Assembly: GCA_023442845.1 (NCBI GenBank)
Contig: JAEZXC010000071.1
Coordinates: forward strand, 1 to 29,611
DNA length: 29,611 nucleotides
Reading direction: 5' to 3'
From: Actinomycetes bacterium
Lineage (GTDB): Bacteria; Actinomycetota; Actinomycetes; Actinomycetales; Demequinaceae
In this document: positions 23,388-29,611 of the stretch, piece after piece
Numbering within the stretch: the stretch's first letter is position 1
How the letters are laid out: each line of letters opens with the position of its first letter
Made by a program: the position numbers and the translations under genes
The notes under the pieces: generated by a model
The model's input: the letters and a program-made list of their open reading frames with translations, nothing else
Told to the model about the DNA's origin: nothing
Database searches by the model: none

Positions 23388-24719
23388 CTACTCGGCGTCG
23401 GGCGGCTTGGGCGCAAAGCTGAACTCTGGGTAACTCTCCCCGGGGTCTCCATCGCCAAGCGGTTCGATCGGCGTTTGGATTCGGTCAAACGCGATCATCG
23501 ATGCGACGAATACGGCGACGATGAACAACGACACGAGGAGAGGCCCCGGCCGGAAGGGTGCAGGGGCTTTCGCGCGCTCCTGCGCGGCGAGCGCCGCGCG
23601 TGCAAGACCTTCCGACGCTGGGAAGCGGTGCTGAAGGCGCGTAAGTACCGCTTCCATGATGGAGGGGCGGACAACGGCGTTCTGCGCGGCGACGATGTCG
23701 TGAAACTCATCGAGGTCGTCGACGGCGCGGCCGAATCGGGTGAGAGGGCGTTGAGGAAGCTCCGCCTCGATGATTGTGTCGTCATCGACGAGTTCGCCCG
23801 CGATCGGGGCCACCTCAACGTCGGTGGCGTGGCCAGCGACGACAATCTCCTCGGTGAGGGCGTCAGCGTCGGCCACCACCGCGTCGTCAAACACAGCGTC
23901 GTCGACGACGGGAAGCGGCGCTGGCAGCGCTGGGGCGGCGGGCCACCACAAGCGGGGTGCTTCGTTCGCCAGCAAACGCAACGCGGGATACGAGCCTGTA
24001 CCGAGCGCGTCGACCACGGCGTCGAGCGTGCGCGGCCCCTTGCCCTTGATCGCAGCGAGGGCAAACTCACGGGCCGCAACAGAGAGGTCGTCGGGAAGAT
24101 CGTCAGCGCTCACCTCGCTCAAAGGCTTGCCGGTCACACCTTCAACAAAGATCCGGGCGAGTGCCTGCGCATCGTCGCGACGGCGATCACGTGACCGCTT
24201 GCCTGCCTGACTCGCGAGTTCGCCCTCGAAGCCCAAACCCGTGATGGTGACACGGCCCTTCGCCGTCACCACGATGTGTCGCGCCGACACGACCCCGTGA
24301 GAAACGCCAGCGTCAGCGGCCGCCTTCAAAGCGTCGGCCGCGGCGCCGACTACCGCTGCCGCAACATCGGGCGCAAGTGCGGCCTTGCCCAGCATCTCGT
24401 CGAGCCCGATGCCGCGTGGACGTTCCGTCACCACGTATGAACGACGCGCAGCACCAGCGCCTTCGGTGCTGGCAAGGAGAACACGGGCGAAGCGCTGATC
24501 GCCCACTAAGCGGGCACGGTGCGCTGCCTTCACCACGGCCGTCGGCGCGATGGACGTTATGAGGTGGATCGTGACGTCGCGGTCGAGACGCTCATCGCGA
24601 CCCACAAAAGATGAGGCGCCATCGAGTTGTGCGTCATCGGGTCGTACGGCGACGTAACGTCGCGCGATCCGATCGCCCGCCTGCACCCGTACCTCCGCTG
24701 AAGTTGTGACCTCGGTCAT
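23388..24719 (-). CDS. membrane pseudokinase associated with MurJ
   Basis: A 443-residue protein with a kinase-like fold in the first 260 residues and one transmembrane helix near the C-terminus (about 393-411), leaving an acidic, Pro-rich outer tail. It cannot be an active kinase. The VAIK lysine position reads VTIH (His52), the HRD loop reads HGV (141-143, in VSHGVVSARHIVV), and DFG reads GLG (161-163). In Mycobacterium the MurJ homologue MviN (Rv3910) carries such a pseudokinase as a fused C-terminal domain, which when phosphorylated by PknB recruits FhaA and restrains lipid II transport. Here the domain is a separate gene overlapping murJ by 4 nt. A similar regulatory role is inferred. 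Confidence 0.8.
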   Translation of the reverse strand: MTEVTTSAEVRVQAGDRIARRYVAVRPDDAQLDGASSFVGRDERLDRDVTIHLITSIAPTAVVKAAHRARLVGDQRFARVLLASTEGAGAARRSYVVTERPRGIGLDEMLGKAALAPDVAAAVVGAAADALKAAADAGVSHGVVSARHIVVTAKGRVTITGLGFEGELASQAGKRSRDRRRDDAQALARIFVEGVTGKPLSEVSADDLPDDLSVAAREFALAAIKGKGPRTLDAVVDALGTGSYPALRLLANEAPRLWWPAAPALPAPLPVVDDAVFDDAVVADADALTEEIVVAGHATDVEVAPIAGELVDDDTIIEAELPQRPLTRFGRAVDDLDEFHDIVAAQNAVVRPSIMEAVLTRLQHRFPASEGLARAALAAQERAKAPAPFRPGPLLVSLFIVAVFVASMIAFDRIQTPIEPLGDGDPGESYPEFSFAPKPPDAE

Positions 24720-26467
24720 CGTACGCGGCGAAAGCGCCGCATGAGGGTGCGAGACGCGGCTTGAGTCTCAGGAATGTGCAAGACGCGGGACATGAGGATG
24801 TAGGTGGCAGCCATCACGATTCCAACGGCCGTCGCGGTGAGTGCGCTCCCGGTGACTGCCTGCGCGCCGGCCTCACGCCAGGTGTCGGGCGCCCACCACA
24901 TCATGGCCAGTCCGGGGACGGCCGCAACGAGGGCGGCGATGAGCGCCTTCGCATATGTGGTGCTAATGCGACGCCCGTCAACGCCTCCGAGGCGCGCCCG
25001 CAGGCCCCACATGCGGAGCACAACGGCCACGATGTTTGACGCAGTGAGGCCAAGCGCGACACCGGCCACCCACCACTCGGCCGCAACGCCCCAACGGAAT
25101 CCATACGCGACAGCGAGCCAGGCGGCCGTCATCGCAATGTGGATGACAAACACGGTGCGGCCATCCTCGAGAGCGAAATACGCCTGCTTAAACATGACGG
25201 ATGCGCCAAGCGGGACGAGGCCCAGCACCATGAAGCGAAGCACCCACGCCACCGCGTCAATGGCGTCGGGATCGGCCGTGAGCGCGAGCACCCGCACCAC
25301 GTGGGGAGCCGCAACAAACAGCACCGCGCTCGCGAGCATCATGAACGCACCCACAAGGCGCACGCCCTCGCTCAACACCTCGCGCAGCTTCGCCATGTCG
25401 TTGGCGGCCGCGAACCGCGACATGCGTGTGAACAGAACCGTCATCAAGGAGATCGCCACAAGCGAGTGAGGAAGCAGATACATGCTGAGCGACATGTCGT
25501 ACACCGCTGCTCCCGCCACGCTCGGGTCCGGGATCAGGGCCGACGCTGGGGTTCCGGGCGCCGCATCGCGCAGGGCCGCGGCGTGGGGGGCTGCCGTAGC
25601 GACTCGGGTGACGAGCGTGACACCAATTTGCTCGATGACGACAGCGCTGAGAGCCCACCCGGCAATGCGAGCAACCGTCGACAGTTCGCCCTTAGGCCCG
25701 CGCCACACCCAGCGCCACCGGTAGCCACCGCGATACAACGGGATGATCAGGATGACCGCCTGCACCGCGATGCCGAGCGTCGCAACTCCAGCAATGAGGA
25801 AGATGCGGCCAAAGGTCCACTGCTCCACGACGTCGGCCGGAGTGCCGGTGACGGGCGCGAAGCGCCCATACATGCCGAGGTAGACAAGAAGGCCAATAAT
25901 CGCGACGACGTTGTTCGCGACGGGCGCCCACATGAACGCCCCATACTGCTCACGGGCATTGAGTACTTGTCCAAACAGGGAGTACAGCCCGTAGAAGAAC
26001 AACTGCGGAATGCACCACAACGCGAAGGCGGTCGCGAGGTGTGTTTGGTCAGGACCCCAGCTCTCCGAGAACAGCCGCACCCAGAACGCTGCCATCGCGG
26101 TAAACACCACGGTCACAGCGAAGATGGCGACGGTGCCGATGGTGATGATGCGGTGCACGGTGCGGTCGCGGCCATCCGCGAAGGCCCGCACAATCTGGGG
26201 CACAAGGGCCGAGTTCAGCACGCCCGCTGCAAGGACGGCGAACATGACGTTCGGAAGGCGGTTGGCCACGGAGTATGCATCCGCCGCAATGCCCGTGACG
26301 CTGATGGCCGCGACGAGGAGGATCGTGTTGCGCACCAAGCCCAGGACCCGCGACACGAGAGTCCCGGCGGCCATGACCGCGGTGTTGCCCATGAGCGACC
26401 GGCTCGCGCCACGCGGTGCCGGCGCGCCATGACCGTTGCCCGGCACGGCAGCCTCGTCTGACGTCAT
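24716..26467 (-). CDS. murJ: lipid II flippase MurJ (MviN)
   Basis: Multi-pass membrane protein of the MOP superfamily that flips lipid II across the membrane for peptidoglycan synthesis. The 583 residues give about 14 hydrophobic segments. The N-terminal block MGNTAVMAAGTLVSRVLGLVRNTILL and ANRLPNVMFAVLAAGVLNSALVPQIV carry the Arg residues of the central cavity. A cytosolic Gly/Ala/Pro tail of about 25 residues precedes it. The start is ATG 26467, 19 nt after the DUF6049 stop; a longer frame to 26590 overlaps that gene in another frame and lacks conservation. No kinase domain is fused; the adjacent gene encodes it. Confidence 0.94.
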   Translation of the reverse strand: MTSDEAAVPGNGHGAPAPRGASRSLMGNTAVMAAGTLVSRVLGLVRNTILLVAAISVTGIAADAYSVANRLPNVMFAVLAAGVLNSALVPQIVRAFADGRDRTVHRIITIGTVAIFAVTVVFTAMAAFWVRLFSESWGPDQTHLATAFALWCIPQLFFYGLYSLFGQVLNAREQYGAFMWAPVANNVVAIIGLLVYLGMYGRFAPVTGTPADVVEQWTFGRIFLIAGVATLGIAVQAVILIIPLYRGGYRWRWVWRGPKGELSTVARIAGWALSAVVIEQIGVTLVTRVATAAPHAAALRDAAPGTPASALIPDPSVAGAAVYDMSLSMYLLPHSLVAISLMTVLFTRMSRFAAANDMAKLREVLSEGVRLVGAFMMLASAVLFVAAPHVVRVLALTADPDAIDAVAWVLRFMVLGLVPLGASVMFKQAYFALEDGRTVFVIHIAMTAAWLAVAYGFRWGVAAEWWVAGVALGLTASNIVAVVLRMWGLRARLGGVDGRRISTTYAKALIAALVAAVPGLAMMWWAPDTWREAGAQAVTGSALTATAVGIVMAATYILMSRVLHIPETQAASRTLMRRFRRVR

Positions 26468-26486
26468 GCTGACATTGTTGCGGTAC

Positions 26487-28451
26487 TCACTCGTCCGCGG
26501 TGGACGCACCCGCAATTGGCGTGGTCGCGGTCGGCACAACGCGGGTATCACGGCGGCCGCGCTTGACGGTGCGCCAAATGCCCGCGACAAGCAAGACGAC
26601 GAGCCCCGCAGTCACGACGCCGGTCGCCGCACTTCCCCATGCGGCGCGGACACGGACCTTCAGTGTTTCGGCCACGGCGACCGTCGAGCCGGACTCGGTC
26701 CGCAACGCCACCGAGACGCTCGCGTCGCCGCTCGACACCGCCTCGACGGGCACGGTGACTGTGGCATCGGAACCAGCGTCGATGTGGGCGAGGGGCGAGT
26801 CCTTTGATCGCAGAATCGGCGAACGAGACGTCATCGCGACCCGCACATTGACCGGCACGTCGAGCGCGTTGTTGATGGTGATGGGAACCGCGCCGGAGCG
26901 GGAAACGAGGGTGAGATCGGAACCCGAGGTGACGGTGATGGCGTTCGAGACGGCGGCCGCATTGTCGAGGGCCTCAGCAAGGAGTTCATCGCGGCGTTGT
27001 GGGTCGAGGCGCCGCGGCGTCGACAGTGCAGTAAAGACGTCTCGGCGTGCCTGCGCGACGATCGCCGACGGGCCCTCGGTGACGGAGTCGAGGTGATCGA
27101 GAGCGGACAACATCGAGACCGCTTGCACGATGCCTCCGCGCGAGATATCCGTCTCGGACTCGATGACCTCAGGCAAGTCCACCTCTGCGCGCTCAGTGTC
27201 GGAGAGCTGCGCGGCGAGAGTGCGCGACGTGACAAACGGTGCATTGAGGAGCTGTTCCACCGAGCGCGAGGGCCGCGCTCCGTCTACGAGCCAGGCGCTG
27301 CCGGGTGCGATGACGACGGTCTTTTGACCACGCAGCGCAGCGAAGGCCGCTTCCGCATACACCTTGGCTGGGTTGGTGGGGTCGCCAGGAGTGTCGCCCG
27401 CGAGAGTGCGCGACAGCACCGGATCCGGAATCACCAACGGTGCGGCCTTGTCGCTTGCGATGCCGGTGACGTTCGCAATAGGACCTGGCGCGTCCAGCGC
27501 CTCACGCGGGTCGGCAATGACCGCCATCGCGCCTGAGCGGGACACGAGCGCGACGGTGGCATCGTCCGTCACCGCCGCCAACGCGAGCCACGGCAGGTCC
27601 ATCCCGGAGCGCCCCGCTGCGAGGCCCGACTCGATGAGCGAGGCGGACGAGGCGTGAGCCGCGCTGGATACATCAAGGTTTCCGGCCGGGATCGCGTACA
27701 CCTCGCGGCGAGACAGCGCGAGACGCTGCGACAGGGTGAGGGATGACGGATCGATAGCGAGCGCGACCCGCTCGTCCGACGCTGCGCCAAGCAATGCCGT
27801 CGCCCGCTCTTGCGTACCGGCGACGGTCGCAAGCACGGTGACATCGAGTTCAGGAAGATTGCGAGGTTGCCACGTGACCGGGGCGACGCGACGCCAGACG
27901 ACGCCGGAGGCCGTCCGCAACTCAACAACAACGCCGTAGACGCCGCTCGTCTCGGTATCAATGCCAAAGCCGCCCGCTTCAACGAAGGCACTCACTGCGG
28001 TCTCTTCTCCAACCGCGAGAGAGTGACGGCCCATCGAATCCGATACGCCGACAGGAGTGCTCGCCACGCGACGGGTCGGTGCAGCGTCGGGATTCGCAAT
28101 GAACTCCGCGAGCGCATTCGAATCCTCAAGGGGCGCCTCCGTCACGCTGAGCGTGAGGCGCATGTCTTGAATTACCTGCTGGGACGACATCACCTTGATG
28201 CGCACGGCGTACTGGCCCTGAGGGGTTGCCGCAACGGGAAGGTTGCCTGAGGCCGATACAGCGAGTCCGGGGATCGGCTTGATCTCGTGCTCATCGGTCC
28301 GGAGCGGTTGGTCTGCGACTCGCGCATTCGGCACGGTGTCGTGAGGACTAGACGGCGCCGCCCCCGCCGTGGGTGCGACCATCGCGAACATGACAAGTCC
28401 CACCCCCACCACGGTGAGGGCGCGCTTGAGTGGTGCAGGAGCGATAGTCAC
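26487..28451 (-). CDS. DUF6049 family envelope protein
   Basis: A 654-residue secreted-and-anchored protein: signal peptide (about 1-31, ending in AGAA), a large extracytoplasmic part and a C-terminal transmembrane helix (about 607-625, VVTAGLVVLLVAGIW) followed by a basic Arg/Lys-rich cytosolic tail. The outer part holds beta-rich segments; a repeated VSRSGA motif occurs twice (VALVSRSGAMAV and LTLVSRSGAVPI). It matches in place and topology the Rv3909 gene of M. tuberculosis, between a NUDIX gene and murJ. Function is unknown; by location it may work with the lipid II flippase. The GTG start overlaps the NUDIX stop by 4 nt. Confidence 0.85.
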   Translation of the reverse strand: MTIAPAPLKRALTVVGVGLVMFAMVAPTAGAAPSSPHDTVPNARVADQPLRTDEHEIKPIPGLAVSASGNLPVAATPQGQYAVRIKVMSSQQVIQDMRLTLSVTEAPLEDSNALAEFIANPDAAPTRRVASTPVGVSDSMGRHSLAVGEETAVSAFVEAGGFGIDTETSGVYGVVVELRTASGVVWRRVAPVTWQPRNLPELDVTVLATVAGTQERATALLGAASDERVALAIDPSSLTLSQRLALSRREVYAIPAGNLDVSSAAHASSASLIESGLAAGRSGMDLPWLALAAVTDDATVALVSRSGAMAVIADPREALDAPGPIANVTGIASDKAAPLVIPDPVLSRTLAGDTPGDPTNPAKVYAEAAFAALRGQKTVVIAPGSAWLVDGARPSRSVEQLLNAPFVTSRTLAAQLSDTERAEVDLPEVIESETDISRGGIVQAVSMLSALDHLDSVTEGPSAIVAQARRDVFTALSTPRRLDPQRRDELLAEALDNAAAVSNAITVTSGSDLTLVSRSGAVPITINNALDVPVNVRVAMTSRSPILRSKDSPLAHIDAGSDATVTVPVEAVSSGDASVSVALRTESGSTVAVAETLKVRVRAAWGSAATGVVTAGLVVLLVAGIWRTVKRGRRDTRVVPTATTPIAGASTADE

Positions 28452-28987
28452 GATCGTGAGGTGAGGAGTTCCGCGGCCGTCTGCGCCATCTTGCGCTCGT
28501 TGGGGAAAGCGAGCTTGGAGTGGAGTTCATCGATGCGGATCCACGCGGCGAGCTCGGCCTCGTGGTCAGGATCATTTTCCGTGGTGATGTAACCGCCCAC
28601 GGCCTCCAGCAGAAAGTGATGCACCTTCTTGTGAACACGGCGGTCGTCGCCAGTGAACCAGTAATCGATGATGCCGAGCGACTGCAGAATCTCGGCTTGG
28701 ATCCCCGTCTCTTCCGCCACCTCTCGAACGGCCGCTTGCTCCGGAGTTTCGCCCGCCTCGATGTGTCCCTTCGGCAGGCACCACTCAAGACGGCCAGCAC
28801 GATTGCGGCGCGCAATACACGCGACGTAAGCGACGCCGTCTTCGACCTTGACCGCAACGCCGCCGGCGGACACCTCACGGGAAACCGGAAGTTGACCTGC
28901 TACTCGAGCGGCTCGCTTGCGACGAAGCCCGGCACCAACCGGAGGCCGCGGCAGACGGCTCGGTCGCGGGAGAGGTGCTTCGGGCAT
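28448..28987 (-). CDS. NUDIX hydrolase
   Basis: A 179-residue NUDIX enzyme with a full box, GHIEAGETPEQAAVREVAEETGI (74-96), that fits Gx5Ex7REUxEExGU and supplies the metal-binding Glu residues. A Pro/Arg-rich segment of about 36 residues comes first. In M. tuberculosis the matching position is mutT4 (Rv3908), a putative nucleotide pool or dinucleoside polyphosphate hydrolase. The substrate here is not determinable. It is divergent from the CCA-adding enzyme gene and first of the run leading to trxA. Confidence 0.93.
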   Translation of the reverse strand: MPEAPLPRPSRLPRPPVGAGLRRKRAARVAGQLPVSREVSAGGVAVKVEDGVAYVACIARRNRAGRLEWCLPKGHIEAGETPEQAAVREVAEETGIQAEILQSLGIIDYWFTGDDRRVHKKVHHFLLEAVGGYITTENDPDHEAELAAWIRIDELHSKLAFPNERKMAQTAAELLTSRS

Positions 28988-29061
28988 GGGCCAACTCTAA
29001 TGGCGACCACCCGAACCACCACTTTCGCGAGCCTTCTCACGCGTCCTTCACTACGTGCCCG

Positions 29062-29135
29062 AGCGTCGGCGTCGACTCCCGTGAGCGTCGGCCGGTACGG
29101 GCTCAAGCGTCGGCCCGTGACTGCCGAGCGACGGC
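29062..29135 (+). repeat. direct repeats with 22-bp period in the NUDIX/CCA divergent region
   Basis: AGCGTCGGC occurs exactly at 29062-29070, 29084-29092 and 29106-29114, with starts 22 bp apart. A fourth copy with one change (AGCGACGGC) is at 29127-29135, 21 bp further on. The bases between the copies differ. The array is entirely non-coding and ends 20 bp before the CCA-enzyme ATG. Confidence 0.75.
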
Positions 29136-29155
29136 GCTCTGTAATGCTTATCCCT

Positions 29156-29611
29156 ATGACTCGGCCCGTAGCTCCTCTCTTGCCGTCGCGCGAGGTACTG
29201 GGTGCGCGGTCCGTTGCGCTCGGTGCCGCAGTGCCCCCTGAAGTGGCCGAACTCGCCGACCTTTTTCACGAGGCCGGGTTTGAGCTCGCGCTCGTCGGCG
29301 GCTCCGTGCGAGACGTGTTGTTGGGCCGACGCTCGACCGACGTCGACTTCGCGACCTCGGCTCAGCCAGATGACACGGAGGCGCTTCTCAAGAAGTGGAC
29401 AGCCGCAACGTGGGACATGGGCCGCGAGTTTGGCACCATCGGGGGGCGCAAGGGCGACCTCGTCGCGGAGATCACGACGTATCGCGCGGATGAATACGAC
29501 GGCGAGACCCGTAAGCCGGTTGTGGCCTTCGGCGACTCGCTGGAAGGCGATCTCGCGCGGCGCGACTTCACCATCAATGCGATGGCATTGCGCGTCCCGA
29601 GCGGCGAATTT
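29156..29611 (+). CDS. CCA tRNA nucleotidyltransferase, C-terminus outside the window
   Basis: Adds or repairs the CCA end of tRNA, or a related poly(A) polymerase; the actinobacterial name is often pcnA or cca. 152 codons are visible, ending at the window edge without a stop. The nucleotidyltransferase motif LALVGGSVRDVLLGRRSTDVDF (45-65) has the two catalytic Asp residues in DVD, and RRDFTINAMAL near the end is the class II signature. The start ATG 29156 has no Shine-Dalgarno; a TAATGC 8 nt upstream resembles a -10, so the mRNA might be leaderless. In M. tuberculosis pcnA is also divergent from mutT4. Confidence 0.93.
   Translation, partial: MTRPVAPLLPSREVLGARSVALGAAVPPEVAELADLFHEAGFELALVGGSVRDVLLGRRSTDVDFATSAQPDDTEALLKKWTAATWDMGREFGTIGGRKGDLVAEITTYRADEYDGETRKPVVAFGDSLEGDLARRDFTINAMALRVPSGEF

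Noticed and set aside
25139..26461. A 440-codon open frame on the plus strand opposite murJ
   Set aside because: Its product is rich in His, Arg and Asp in the way expected of an antisense shadow, and murJ has clear family motifs.
1..29611. Mobile elements, prophage genes, CRISPR arrays, tRNA or rRNA genes
   Set aside because: No transposase or integrase, spaced identical repeats with spacers, or tRNA-like fold was seen; the short 22-bp array near 29062-29135 is too short and its units differ.

Overview
This window is the replication-origin neighbourhood of a high-GC Gram-positive chromosome (Actinomycetota, most likely order Micrococcales; I cannot fix the genus). The evidence is the classic gene order: gyrA-gyrB-dciA-recF-dnaN-dnaA on the minus strand and rpmH-rnpA-yidD-yidC-jag-rsmG-parA-parB on the plus strand. 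Other support comes from actinobacterial sequence details such as a DUF721/DciA gene between recF and gyrB, parS sites of the form TGTTTCACGTGAAACA, and a NUDIX-DUF6049-murJ-trxB-trxA block.

Layout: (1) 1-2156 gyrA (3' end outside the window), 2146-4146 gyrB, 4362-4910 dciA, 4907-6151 recF, 6157-7284 dnaN. (2) 7285-7713 is the dnaN-dnaA gap, the likely oriC, with degenerate DnaA boxes, followed by dnaA to 9177. (3) A divergent promoter region leads to rpmH, rnpA, yidD, yidC and jag (ribosome, RNase P, membrane insertion and RNA binding). Then come three perfect parS sites flanking rsmG, a DnaA-box cluster before parA, and parA-parB. (4) On the minus strand from 14809 to 21860 lies an accessory block: a four-gene export cassette (acidic lipoprotein, peptidoglycan-binding membrane-fusion protein, ABC ATPase, FtsX/MacB permease), then a PLP aminotransferase and a D-Ala-D-Ala-ligase-like ATP-grasp enzyme. 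(5) 21978-28987 (minus) holds trxA, trxB, a membrane pseudokinase, murJ, a DUF6049 envelope protein and a NUDIX hydrolase, in near-continuous overlapping order. (6) A divergent CCA-adding enzyme gene runs off the right end.

Together the genes cover initiation and elongation of replication, supercoiling, segregation, translation and membrane-protein biogenesis, and lipid II flipping with its regulation. The part that departs from the textbook order is the block between trxA and parB. In Mycobacterium tuberculosis that place holds cwlM and Rv3916. Here it holds the lipoprotein/MFP/ABC cassette plus the aminotransferase-ligase pair. This is the best candidate for an undescribed system. Other points worth a look are a naturally occurring Tyr at the quinolone-contact position of GyrA, a murJ pseudokinase encoded as a separate gene, a DnaA-box cluster next to parS at parA, and a 22-bp-periodic repeat array upstream of the CCA-adding enzyme gene. 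I saw no tRNA, rRNA, CRISPR array, transposase or prophage gene.
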